64,000 nucleotides of DNA, from the NCBI RefSeq assembly GCF_003985125.1, contig NZ_ML133568.1, forward strand, positions 186,001 to 250,000, written 5' to 3'. Both the position numbers and the translations under genes were made by a program. The first letter of the stretch is position 1; each line of letters starts with the position of its first letter. Shown here in pieces: positions 9,423 to 17,913 of the stretch. The notes under the pieces were generated by a model. The model saw nothing but the letters and a program-made list of their open reading frames with translations. It ran no database searches and was not told the DNA's origin. The DNA comes from Rhizobium phaseoli. Its GTDB lineage: Bacteria; Pseudomonadota; Alphaproteobacteria; Rhizobiales; Rhizobiaceae.

Positions 9423-10166
9423 ATGACCCATACGTCCGACATCACGCGACCGCCCAAAGAGCTGATCGACGCACTGAAGGAGATCGGCGCCGCCACGGTT
9501 TCCGGCACGCTTGGCCATATGGGCTTCCGCAATCCGCACATGGTCGGTCCGGTGTCGCAGAACCGCGGGAAGTCGATCGTCGGGCCGGCCCTGACGCTTC
9601 AATTCCTGCCGCAGCGGCCGGACCTCTTCACCGAGGGAGAATATGCAGATCCGGAGACGCAGTTGCACCGCCATGTGCTCTATCACGTGCAGGAGGGCGA
9701 TGTGGTCGTGGTCGACGCGCGCGCCGACATGAGCTCCGGCGTCTTCGGCGATATGATGTCGACCTATTTCAAAGGCAGAGGTGGCGCTGGCTTCGTAATC
9801 GATGGGTGCATGCGCGATCGGCCCAATGTCGAGAAGCTGGACCTCCCTCTATGGCTGCGCGGCTGGACGCCCAATTATCATGTGCAGACTAGCATCTACC
9901 CCAATGCCGTCAACGTTCCGATCGCCTGCGGCGGTGTCACTGTAATCCCCGGAGACATCATCGTCGCCGACGATGACGGGGTGGTGGTACTTCCGGTCGC
10001 AATGGCCTCTGAGGTCATCGAAGAATCGCAAAAGCATCACGATTGGGAGGAGTTCTCGCGAGAAAAGCTTATGGGAGGCGCGTCGTTGCAGCGCTACTAT
10101 CCGCTGCATGACGATGCCCGTGGAGAGTACGAAGAATGGCGCAAAAACCGGTTGGGAACAACTTAG
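9423..10166 (+). CDS. RraA-like / HMG-aldolase-family protein
   Basis: A 247-residue protein whose fold markers are ATVSGTLGHMG near the N-terminus, GPALTLQFLP, the GDVVVVDARADMSSGVFGDMMSTYFKGRG loop, GFVIDGCMRDRPNVE, and PGDIIVADDDGVVVLP near the C-terminus. Members are either RNase E inhibitors or class II aldolases of the HMG/CHA type, whose metal site uses the GCxRD loop. The position directly after a sugar-acid dehydratase favours an aldolase or related lyase acting on a 2-keto acid over RNase E control. It is the last gene of the transporter operon. Confidence 0.8.
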   Translation: MTHTSDITRPPKELIDALKEIGAATVSGTLGHMGFRNPHMVGPVSQNRGKSIVGPALTLQFLPQRPDLFTEGEYADPETQLHRHVLYHVQEGDVVVVDARADMSSGVFGDMMSTYFKGRGGAGFVIDGCMRDRPNVEKLDLPLWLRGWTPNYHVQTSIYPNAVNVPIACGGVTVIPGDIIVADDDGVVVLPVAMASEVIEESQKHHDWEEFSREKLMGGASLQRYYPLHDDARGEYEEWRKNRLGTT

Positions 10167-10253
10167 CCAATGGCTCGTCCCCGGCAGGCAGCCGATTTTC
10201 GATCTGCCAGGCGGGATTCGGCCGAGTTTCGCCTTCACTTTCTAAATTGCAAA

Positions 10254-10284
10254 AGCCCCGCGGTCGTTGCCACACCGCGGGGCT
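10254..10284 (-). terminator. Intrinsic terminator between convergent operons
   Basis: A perfect 11-bp stem, AGCCCCGCGGT paired with ACCGCGGGGCT, with a 9-nt loop. Read on the minus strand it is followed by TTTTGCAATTT, so it mainly stops the leftward alpha-galactoside operon. It can also act on the rightward sugar-acid operon that ends at 10166. Confidence 0.75.
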
Positions 10285-10312
10285 CCTTGATGCCTAACCC
10301 GGGAGAAAGAGG

Positions 10313-11683
10313 TCAGGCGGCCTGAACTTTCTTCGATGTGCGGGCCCATTCCGGCAGCCAGTCGCCGTGGCTGGCGAGCAGGTCGTCGACCAGCGACCAG
10401 ATTTGGTCGAGGTCGAGTTCGGCTGCCGTGTGCGGGTCCATCATCGCGGCGTGGTAGATGTGCTCGCGATTTTCCGTCATCAGCGCCTGCACCGTCAGCT
10501 CCTGCACGTTGATATTGGTGCGCATCAATGCCGTCAGCTGCGGCGGCAGGTCGCCGATGAAGGTCGGCTGGATGCCGGAGGCGTCGACCAGGCACGGCAC
10601 TTCGGCGGCGCAATTTTCCGGCAGCGAGGTGATGCAGCCATTGTTGCGGACATTGCCGTAGATGACCGATGGTTCGCCGGTCCAGACCGAGTTGATGATC
10701 GAGGAGGCATATTCCTTCGACGGCGTCACCTCGATCTTGTCGGCGCTGCGATAGGCTTCCGCCTGGCCCTTCCAGCGCTCGATCTGCTCGATGCAGCGCT
10801 TCGGATATTCATCGAGCGGGATGCCGAATTTCTCGATCAGGTCGTCGCGGCCCTCCTTGATGAAATAGGGCGTGTATTCGGCGAAATGCTCCGAGCTTTC
10901 GGTGACGAAATAGCCGAGCCGCGTCAGCATCTCGTAGCGCACCTTGTTCGGGCAGCGCGGGTTCCACCCGGGCTTCGGCGCCCTGCCCTCGCGATAAGCG
11001 CGCAGCAGATCGGGATAGAGATTGCGGTAGGAGCCGTCGGCCTGGCGATGCTCGAATTTGAGATAAAAGGCCATGTGGTTGATGCCGGCGGCGCGGTAGC
11101 GGATTTCCTCGTAGGGAATGTCGAGGTCGTGCGCCAGCTCCATCGCCGTGCCCTGCACCGAATGGCAGAGGCCGACCTGGCGAATAGCAGGATATTTCTC
11201 CGATATCGCCCAGGTGTTGATCGCCATCGGGTTGACATATTGCAGCATAATCGCCTCGGGGCAGACGGCGAGCATGTCCTCGCAGACCTTCCAGAGATGC
11301 GGCACGGTGCGCAAGCCCCGCATGATGCCGCCGACGCCGAGCGTATCGGCAATCGTCTGGCGCAGGCCGTATTTCTTCGGCACCTCGAAATCGGTGACGG
11401 TGCAGGGCTCATAGCCGCCAATCTGGAAGGCGACGACGACGAAATCGGCACCGGCGAGCGCCTTGCGCTGGTCGGAGTAGGTCTCGGCCCTGGCCTTGAC
11501 GCCGAGCGTCGAGATCAGCTTGTTGACGACGATGGCGCTTTCTTCCAATCGTTGCGGGTTGAGGTCCATCAGGGCGATCGTTGCGCCCGAGAGCGCCGGA
11601 CGCTGCAAAACGTCGCCGATGATGTTCTTCATGAAGACGGTGGAGCCTGCTCCGATGAACGTGATTTTGGGATTTGCTGCCAT
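10313..11683 (-). CDS. melA: Alpha-galactosidase, glycoside hydrolase family 4
   Basis: The start at 11683 has a strong GGAGG five bases upstream; an in-frame start nine codons earlier lacks one. The 456-residue enzyme opens with an NAD-binding GAGS loop (11-14). NPM (151-153) and the family-4 metal Cys in GLCHSVQ (C173) follow, then AAGINHMAF. GH4 enzymes cleave by NAD-dependent redox-elimination with Mn2+. The CHSV motif is recalled as the alpha-galactosidase type. It is the last gene of the agp operon and would hydrolyse melibiose or raffinose-type sugars in the cytoplasm after uptake. Confidence 0.88.
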   Translation of the reverse strand: MAANPKITFIGAGSTVFMKNIIGDVLQRPALSGATIALMDLNPQRLEESAIVVNKLISTLGVKARAETYSDQRKALAGADFVVVAFQIGGYEPCTVTDFEVPKKYGLRQTIADTLGVGGIMRGLRTVPHLWKVCEDMLAVCPEAIMLQYVNPMAINTWAISEKYPAIRQVGLCHSVQGTAMELAHDLDIPYEEIRYRAAGINHMAFYLKFEHRQADGSYRNLYPDLLRAYREGRAPKPGWNPRCPNKVRYEMLTRLGYFVTESSEHFAEYTPYFIKEGRDDLIEKFGIPLDEYPKRCIEQIERWKGQAEAYRSADKIEVTPSKEYASSIINSVWTGEPSVIYGNVRNNGCITSLPENCAAEVPCLVDASGIQPTFIGDLPPQLTALMRTNINVQELTVQALMTENREHIYHAAMMDPHTAAELDLDQIWSLVDDLLASHGDWLPEWARTSKKVQAA

Positions 11684-11706
11684 TATAACCTCCGGCATGC
11701 GGTCAA

Positions 11707-13374
11707 TCATGCTACCTCGAAAGCGGCTTTGACGAGCCGTTCGGTGTAGGCGGTCTTGGGATGGGTGAGAACTTCGTTGACGGGACCTTCCTCGACGATC
11801 TTGCCATGCTGCATGACGATGACGCGGTGGCAGAGCGCCCTCACAACCTTGAGATCGTGGGAGATGAAGAGGTAGCTGAGGCCCCGCTCGTCCTGCAGCT
11901 TGCGCAGGAGCTCGATGATCTGCGCCTGGACGGAGAGGTCGAGGGCGGATGTCGGCTCGTCGAGCAGGATGAATTCCGGCTCCAGCGCGATGGCGCGGGC
12001 AATGGCGATACGCTGGCGCTGGCCGCCGGAAAATTCATGCGGGAAACGCGAGAGAATATTGCCGGGCATGCCGGCTGAGATCAGCGCCTCGCGCACCCGG
12101 TCCTGCCGCTCGGCCCTGTTAGCACCGAGCCGGTTGACGACGAGGCCTTCCTCGATGATCTGGCCGACCGTCATGCGCGGGTTGAGCGAGGAGAACGGGT
12201 CCTGGAAGACGATCTGCATGCGGGCGCGCAGCGGCCGCATCTCGGCCCGGGACAACCCGTGGATCGGCTGGCGGTCGAAATGGATTTCGCCGGCCTGGGG
12301 CGTGTTCAGCCGCAGGATCGCCTGGCCGAAGGTGGTCTTGCCGGAGCCGGATTCGCCGACGAGGCCAAGCGTCTCGTGACGGCGCAACGTCAGGCTCAGG
12401 CTGTCGACGGCGACGAGTTCGCGCATCTCCGGTTTCAGGAAAGTGCCGTGGCGCAGCATGAAGCCGACGCGCACGCCCTTGGCGTCGAGGATGATATCCG
12501 AACCCTCCGGCAGCGGATTGGCCTGGCCGCGCGGCTCGGAGGCGAGCAGGTGTTTGGTATAGGCATGCTGCGGATTGGCAAACAGCGCCTCGGTGACATT
12601 GTGCTCGCGCACCTCGCCATGCTGCATCACATAGACATAGTCGGAGAACTGGCGCACCACCGTCAGGTCGTGGGTGATGAGGATGACTGCCATCCCCAGT
12701 TCCTTCTGCAGGTTGCGGATCAGATTGAGGATCTGCGCCTGCACGGTGACGTCGAGCGCCGTCGTCGGCTCGTCGGCGATCAACACGTCGGGATCGTTGG
12801 CGAGCGCCATGGCGATCATCACGCGCTGGCGCTGGCCGCCGGAAAGCTGATGCGGATATTGCTTCAGCCGCGCCGCCGGATCGGGGATCTGCACGTGTTC
12901 GAGCAGTTCCAGCGCCCGCTTTTCCGCTTGCCCGCGGCTCATGCGGCGATGCACGCGGATCGCCTCGATGATCTGGCTGCCGATCGTATAGATCGGGTTC
13001 AGCGAGCTCATCGGCTCCTGAAAGATCATCGAGATGCGGTCGCCGCGGAGCTTGCGGCGAGCCCGCTCGGAGAATTTCAGGATATTGCTGCCGTCATAGG
13101 AAACGGTCGAATTGCCGGAGACGACGGCGCGCTTCGACAACAGCCCCATTACCGTGCGCGCGGTCACCGACTTGCCGGAGCCGGATTCGCCGACGATGGC
13201 GATGGTCTCGCCGCGATAGAGCTGGAAGGAGACGTCCTTGACGGCTTCGACCATGCCGTCCTCGACCTTGAAATTCACCGCGACATTGCGGGCGTCGATG
13301 ATCGGCGTCTCCGAGCGGCCGTCATGATCGTGGCGGACGGGCGGGGCGAAGGTATTGACCAGGGAAAGCGCCAT
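11707..13374 (-). CDS. agpD: Alpha-galactoside ABC transporter ATPase, fused double ATPase of the dipeptide type
   Basis: The start at 13374 is preceded by GAGGTG. The 555-residue protein is a tandem fusion of OppD- and OppF-like ATPases. The first half has Walker [10 protein letters not shown] (61-69), signature LSGGQRQR and Walker B VLIADEP. The second half repeats these as [17 protein letters not shown] and FILLDEP. It powers the two permeases encoded just upstream. In rhizobia a fused ATPase of this kind serves the agpABCD alpha-galactoside importer, and the flanking GH4 genes support that. It is ten bases after the agpC stop and ends just before the GH4 gene. Confidence 0.88.
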   Translation of the reverse strand: MALSLVNTFAPPVRHDHDGRSETPIIDARNVAVNFKVEDGMVEAVKDVSFQLYRGETIAIVGESGSGKSVTARTVMGLLSKRAVVSGNSTVSYDGSNILKFSERARRKLRGDRISMIFQEPMSSLNPIYTIGSQIIEAIRVHRRMSRGQAEKRALELLEHVQIPDPAARLKQYPHQLSGGQRQRVMIAMALANDPDVLIADEPTTALDVTVQAQILNLIRNLQKELGMAVILITHDLTVVRQFSDYVYVMQHGEVREHNVTEALFANPQHAYTKHLLASEPRGQANPLPEGSDIILDAKGVRVGFMLRHGTFLKPEMRELVAVDSLSLTLRRHETLGLVGESGSGKTTFGQAILRLNTPQAGEIHFDRQPIHGLSRAEMRPLRARMQIVFQDPFSSLNPRMTVGQIIEEGLVVNRLGANRAERQDRVREALISAGMPGNILSRFPHEFSGGQRQRIAIARAIALEPEFILLDEPTSALDLSVQAQIIELLRKLQDERGLSYLFISHDLKVVRALCHRVIVMQHGKIVEEGPVNEVLTHPKTAYTERLVKAAFEVA

Positions 13375-13384
13375 ATCAATCACC

Positions 13385-14518
13385 TCAATAGGGGTCGACT
13401 GCGTCGCGCAGTCCATCGCCGAGCGCATTGAAGGCGAAGACGGTGACGAGCACGAAGCCGACGGGAGCGAGAATCCAGGGATAGGAGCCGATGACCGAAT
13501 AGGTCGCCGTATCCTGCAGCATCAGCCCCCAGGAAATCAGCGGCGGCTTGACGGCAAAACCGAGGAAACCGAGAAAGGATTCCAAGAGCACGACGCTCGG
13601 TATGTGCAGCGTCACCGCGACGATGACGTGGCTCATCACGTTCGGGAAGATATGCTGGATGATGATGCGCTTGTCGGTGGCGCCGACGGCCATCGCCGCC
13701 CTGACATAATCGATGCGGGCAAGCGCCAAGGTCTTGCCGCGCACCTCGCGCGACATCTGCGCCCAGCCGAGCGCCGACATGACGATGATGACGAAGGCGA
13801 GGAAGACATTGGTCGGCGCCGTCACCGGAATGAGCGAGGTCAGCGCCAGATAGAGCGGCAGCTGCGGGAAGGCGAGCACCAGCTCGACAAAGCGCTGCAG
13901 CCAGATATCGAAGGTGCCGCCGAAATAACCGGAGACCATGCCGACCGTCGTGCCGATCAGGGTGACGATGAAGACGACTGTCAGCGCAATCATCAGCGAG
14001 ATGCGCGAGCCGATGATGGCGCGCGACAGCACGTCGCGGCCGAACTTGTCGGTGCCGAGGAAGTGCACCGGCTGGCCGTCGGTCGAGCCGAAGAAGTGGC
14101 GGTCGGCCGGGATCAGGCCGAACAGCTTGTATTCGGCGCCCTTGACGAAGAAGCCGAGCAGCCTCGGATTGTCGTAATCCATGCCGACGATCGGCTGGAA
14201 GGTGACCGTGTCGAGCTCCTCGCTATCCGACAGCGCATAGACGCGCGGCTGGAAGACGAAATTGCCGTCCTTGTCGTGGAAGCTCATCACCTGCGGCGGC
14301 GCGAAGCCGACATCGGTCGCCTTCGGGTCCATCGGCGCGAAGAAATCGGCAAAAACCGCCATGAGGATCAGCAATCCGACCAGGATGAGCCCGGCCATGC
14401 CGGTCCAGGAGCGCCTGAGACGGCGCCAGACGAGCGCCAGATAGCTCTCGCTGCCGTGCGACGGCTTCTTGACCGCAAGTTCGGTGGGGGGCGTGGCGGA
14501 CGAGTCGAAAGCAAGCAT
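13385..14518 (-). CDS. agpC: Alpha-galactoside ABC transporter permease, DppC/OppC type
   Basis: A 377-residue inner-membrane protein. An N-terminal OppC-like helix (WTGMAGLILVGLLILMAVFADFFAP) is followed by a long periplasmic segment (about residues 70-170) and then five helices. The EAA-like loop reads ALARIDYVRAAMAVGATDKRIIIQHIFPNV. The C-terminal phrase NALGDGLRDAVDP is typical of OppC/DppC proteins. It forms the channel with agpB, one base upstream, and is driven by agpD. The dipeptide-type family is used for oligosaccharides in rhizobial agp systems. Confidence 0.9.
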   Translation of the reverse strand: MLAFDSSATPPTELAVKKPSHGSESYLALVWRRLRRSWTGMAGLILVGLLILMAVFADFFAPMDPKATDVGFAPPQVMSFHDKDGNFVFQPRVYALSDSEELDTVTFQPIVGMDYDNPRLLGFFVKGAEYKLFGLIPADRHFFGSTDGQPVHFLGTDKFGRDVLSRAIIGSRISLMIALTVVFIVTLIGTTVGMVSGYFGGTFDIWLQRFVELVLAFPQLPLYLALTSLIPVTAPTNVFLAFVIIVMSALGWAQMSREVRGKTLALARIDYVRAAMAVGATDKRIIIQHIFPNVMSHVIVAVTLHIPSVVLLESFLGFLGFAVKPPLISWGLMLQDTATYSVIGSYPWILAPVGFVLVTVFAFNALGDGLRDAVDPY

Positions 14519-14519
14519 C

Positions 14520-15590
14520 TCAGGCTCCTCCGAATTGACGGACGCGCGGGTCGAGCAGAGCGAGCAGCATGTCGGCGATGATATTGCCGACGATCAGCGT
14601 GGCCGACAGCACCATCATGAAGGTCGCGGTGACATAAACGTCGCCGATCGCCATCGAGCCGACGATCGCCGGGCCGACGGTCGGCAGCGCGAAGATGATG
14701 GCGGTTTCGATCTCGCCGGTCAGCATGTAGGGCAGCACGACGCCCTGATACATGACGAGCGGATGCAGCGCGTTCGGCACCGCATGGCGCATCACCACAG
14801 CGCCGCCGGAAAGCCCCTTGGCCTTGGCGGTCTCGACATATTGAGCGTTCAGCGTGTCGAGCAGATTGCCGCGCATGACGCGCATATTGTAGGCGAGCCC
14901 GCCGAAGGTGGCGATCGCCACAACCGGCCAGACATGGCTGACGAGATCGACGAATTTCGCCCAGGACCAGGGCGCCCCGCCATATTGCGGCGAGAAGAAG
15001 CTGCCGATCTCCGTCACGTTGAACTGGAAGACCAGGAGATAGACGATGATCAGCGCCATCAGGAAGCGCGGCACCGTCATGCCGAGGAAGGAAATTCCCG
15101 AAAGCAGGCTGTCGATCCAGCTGTACTGGCGCGTCGCCGCCCAGATGCCGAAGCCGATGCCGAGCACGGAGGCGAAGATGTGGCAGACGAGGGCCAGAAG
15201 CAGGGTGCGCGGCAGGCGCTCGCCGACGACGTCGGCAACCGGCTTGTTGTAGAACATGCTGTAGCCGAAATCGCCGCGGGTGACGATGCCGCCGATCCAG
15301 TTGACGTATTGCACGACCATCGGCTTGTCGAGGCCGTGCTCGACCCGGTAGGCCTGCGCCTGGGCGTCGGCCTGGGCGTAGGAGGCGCCGCCCTGATTGA
15401 TCAGCTGCGATCTTATATAATCGGCATAGTCACCGGGCGGTGCCTGGATGATCGCGAAGGTCACCACGCTCAGAATGAAGAGAACGGGGATCGCGGAGGC
15501 TATGCGCACGAGCAGGAATCGCAACATCGGACGGTTCGCTTCTCTTTGCCGCCAGTCGCTCCTTGTCAGCGCGGCCGGCTTGTTGGTCAT
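14520..15590 (-). CDS. agpB: Alpha-galactoside ABC transporter permease, DppB/OppB type
   Basis: An inner-membrane permease of up to 356 residues. Helix 1 is LRFLLVRIASAIPVLFILSVVTFAI, followed by the OppB-type periplasmic loop (PPGDYADYIRSQ) and an EAA loop ending LDTLNAQYVETAKAKGLSGGAVVMRHAVPNAL. The start is doubtful. The ATG at 15590 lies one base after a strong hairpin and has no free ribosome site; an ATG at 15527 (MLRFLLVR) would match the usual OppB N-terminus. It follows agpA and lies one base before agpC. Confidence 0.88.
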   Translation of the reverse strand: MTNKPAALTRSDWRQREANRPMLRFLLVRIASAIPVLFILSVVTFAIIQAPPGDYADYIRSQLINQGGASYAQADAQAQAYRVEHGLDKPMVVQYVNWIGGIVTRGDFGYSMFYNKPVADVVGERLPRTLLLALVCHIFASVLGIGFGIWAATRQYSWIDSLLSGISFLGMTVPRFLMALIIVYLLVFQFNVTEIGSFFSPQYGGAPWSWAKFVDLVSHVWPVVAIATFGGLAYNMRVMRGNLLDTLNAQYVETAKAKGLSGGAVVMRHAVPNALHPLVMYQGVVLPYMLTGEIETAIIFALPTVGPAIVGSMAIGDVYVTATFMMVLSATLIVGNIIADMLLALLDPRVRQFGGA

Positions 15591-15591
15591 A

Positions 15592-15618
15592 TCAGGCCGC
15601 GCGCCACGCGCGGCCTGA
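15592..15618 (-). terminator. Strong intercistronic hairpin between agpA and agpB
   Basis: A perfect 12-bp GC-rich stem (TCAGGCCGCGCG paired with CGCGCGGCCTGA, loop of three bases). It lies one base upstream of the first possible agpB start. A second small hairpin, GGGAA-AAA-TTCCC, lies about 30 bp earlier in the transcript. No T-run follows, so transcript stabilisation or partial attenuation is more likely than full termination. Confidence 0.65.
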
Positions 15619-15701
15619 CTCTCACTTCAGCTGGGAGGGAATTTTTCCCGGGCGCCGCATCACCTGCGACGCGCTTAGCTTTTACTCCCTGATGCCATGC
15701 A

Positions 15702-17789
15702 TCAGTTGGTCGGACCTTTGTCGCCGGGCTTGCCGGGCAGCTGCTCGGGGAACAGCTCGTATTTGCCCTGCTTGTCGGCGGCCACCCACAGGCGTTCGCG
15801 GATCACCGAATCTTCGGCCCAGTTGAACATGAAGATCGGCGTGCCCTGCGGCACATTCGAGAAGCGCTTGTTGATGATCAGCGCGCCCGGATATTCCGTC
15901 AGTCCGACCGTGTTGACGTGCTCGGTCGAGATCTTCTGATACTGCTTCATCAGATCGACGCGCTCGTCATTGTTCTGGCTGGTCGTGAACTTGTTGACGA
16001 CGTCGACCAGTTCCTTTTCGAAGGGCATCAGATCGAGCTGATCATCCTTGCCGGCGCGATGCTGCCAGCTGGTGCGCGGGCCGACCGGGGCGAGCTGTTC
16101 GGTATTCTGCACCACCGACGACAGCTCGGTCGTGTTGCGCTGGATCAGCCAGTCGAAACGGCCGCCATAATGGGCGTCGTCACGCTTTGCTCCGTCGAGG
16201 CCGTTGAGGATGACCTTCAGCCCGAGCTTCTCCATCTGGCCGACGACACCCTCGGCAAGGCTCTTGTCGGTCGTGTAGTCGTTGTTGACGAGCATGACGA
16301 TTTCGACATCCTTGCCGCCGGCCGTGCCGGCCGGGAAGTTCACGATGCCGTTGCCATCCGTGTCCTTGAGGCCGGCCTTGGCAAGTTCCGCCTTGGCGCC
16401 CTTGAGATCGAAGGGATAGTAGACGGTGGAGTTGCGGTCGTAGAAGCTGGTGCCGGAGGACAGCCCGCCCGGATAGATCGCCGTGAACGGCCCCTTGACC
16501 AGCGAGTCGCCGATCGCCTTGCGGTCGAGCGCCATGGTGATGGCCTTGCGGAAGTCCTCGTTGCGGTTCAGCTCGCGGATCGCCTGGCCGCGCTCATCCG
16601 GGTTGCCCCAGCCGTTGGCGGAGAAGTTCATGCGCAGGTTATAGCCGATCAGGCGCGGCCCGAAGGCGAGACGGGCGGGCGCGGTCTTCTCGGCGGCGCG
16701 CTTCAGCGAGGCGACGAAGTTTTCCGGCTGCTCGAGGTTCGAAAAGTCGGCGGAGCCCGCCACCGCCTGAACGTCGCGGTCGGCCCAGGTCGAGAGCTTG
16801 TAGTGCAACTCGTTCAGATAAGGCAGCTGATTGCCCTTCTCGTCGACCTTCCAGTAATAGGGGTTGCGGCGGAGCACGATGATGTCGTCGGAGCGATATT
16901 CCACCGGCACCCAGGCGCCCATCACAGGCATGTTCATGTATTCCGGCGGGAAGGCGTTCTTGAACTGGTCGTAGGTGTTCTTCGAATATTTCGGATGCTG
17001 GGGTTTGAGGATATGCGACGGGCCCGGGCAGAAGTTCGGGTAGGCCATCGTGTAGAGATATTGTTTCGGGAAGGCCTCCTTGAAGGTCCACTCGACGGTG
17101 TAATCGTCGATCTTCTTCAGCGTCGTGCCGACACCGAAAGCCTCCGGCGAAGCGCCACCGCCGAGCGGCGAAACATTCGGATCGATCACTTCGTCGTCCC
17201 AGTAGAACATGATGTCGTCGGCGTTGAACGGCGCGCCGTCTGACCATTTGGCGCCTTCGACCAGGTGCATCGTCAGCTTATGGCCGTCCTCGGACCAGTC
17301 CCAGCTCTTGGCGAGGTTCGGTAGCGGCTCGGTGTCCTGGGCCTTCACCTGGAACAGCGGCGCGGTGCGCGTCAAGCATTCGGACAGGCCGATATCGATG
17401 CCGCCCCAGCCCTGTGTCTGGCCGGCGCCGTAGTTCCAGCCCTCCGGCCGGCCGCCGATGACGTGGCGCATCGTATCGCCGTAGACGCCGACGCCGTCTG
17501 GCATGTTGCCCGTCTTGAAGACCATCGGCTCCTTCGGCAGCCGGTCCTTGACCGGCGGCAGCTTGCCGGCGGAGACGAAATTCTTCGTCACCCAGTCGGG
17601 CTCGTGATATTCGGGCAGCGCCTTGAACTCCAGAATGGAGTCGCGCGCGACATAATTGATCTTGCCTTCGGCCGGGAATTCCGGCGGCACCGGCGGCACG
17701 GTGGGTTCGGAAGCATGGGCATGCAGCGCCAAGACCGAAACGCCGAGCGCCAGTCCGGCCAGAATGCCTGCTTTACGGAAATTCATCAT
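15702..17789 (-). CDS. agpA: Alpha-galactoside-binding periplasmic protein, solute-binding family 5
   Basis: A 695-residue precursor preceded by GAGGGAGAA. Residues 1-26 are a signal peptide (KAGILAGLALGVSVLALHAHA). The rest has the family-5 peptide/oligosaccharide-binding pattern: an N-terminal LTMHLVEGAKWSDGAPFNADDIMFYWDDEV block, NPYYWKVDEKGNQLPYLNEL, and FRKAITMALDRKAIGDSLVKG. At about 690 residues it is longer than peptide-binding homologues, as is AgpA of Sinorhizobium. It captures melibiose, raffinose or related galactosides in the periplasm for AgpBCD. It lies downstream of one GH4 gene and upstream of agpB. Confidence 0.9.
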   Translation of the reverse strand: MMNFRKAGILAGLALGVSVLALHAHASEPTVPPVPPEFPAEGKINYVARDSILEFKALPEYHEPDWVTKNFVSAGKLPPVKDRLPKEPMVFKTGNMPDGVGVYGDTMRHVIGGRPEGWNYGAGQTQGWGGIDIGLSECLTRTAPLFQVKAQDTEPLPNLAKSWDWSEDGHKLTMHLVEGAKWSDGAPFNADDIMFYWDDEVIDPNVSPLGGGASPEAFGVGTTLKKIDDYTVEWTFKEAFPKQYLYTMAYPNFCPGPSHILKPQHPKYSKNTYDQFKNAFPPEYMNMPVMGAWVPVEYRSDDIIVLRRNPYYWKVDEKGNQLPYLNELHYKLSTWADRDVQAVAGSADFSNLEQPENFVASLKRAAEKTAPARLAFGPRLIGYNLRMNFSANGWGNPDERGQAIRELNRNEDFRKAITMALDRKAIGDSLVKGPFTAIYPGGLSSGTSFYDRNSTVYYPFDLKGAKAELAKAGLKDTDGNGIVNFPAGTAGGKDVEIVMLVNNDYTTDKSLAEGVVGQMEKLGLKVILNGLDGAKRDDAHYGGRFDWLIQRNTTELSSVVQNTEQLAPVGPRTSWQHRAGKDDQLDLMPFEKELVDVVNKFTTSQNNDERVDLMKQYQKISTEHVNTVGLTEYPGALIINKRFSNVPQGTPIFMFNWAEDSVIRERLWVAADKQGKYELFPEQLPGKPGDKGPTN

Positions 17790-17863
17790 CGTTTCTCCCT
17801 CTTGTTCCGGAGCGCGGGGGCAGCCGGCTCCTTTCTCCTCGAACGGCGTGAAAGCGGGTTGAT

Positions 17864-17894
17864 GTCATGGATTTCCCTCCCGGAAACCCATGAC
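17864..17894 (-). terminator. Intercistronic hairpin upstream of agpA
   Basis: GTCATGGATTTCC pairs with GGAAACCCATGAC across a five-base loop: thirteen positions with one A-C mismatch. It lies in the 124-bp gap between the first GH4 gene and agpA. No T-run follows on the minus strand. It may protect the end of the GH4 segment of the message or separate two expression levels. Confidence 0.5.
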
Positions 17895-17913
17895 GACCCA
17901 TCCTTCACGAAAA

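Noticed and set aside
7848..9686. Leftward 612-residue frame opposite the galactonate-dehydratase-like gene
   Set aside because: No domain is visible, and the rightward genes with full catalytic motifs occupy the same DNA.
13355..15692. Long rightward frames antisense to agpB and agpC
   Set aside because: They are charged, repetitive translations opposite membrane-protein genes; the leftward frames have clear permease motifs.
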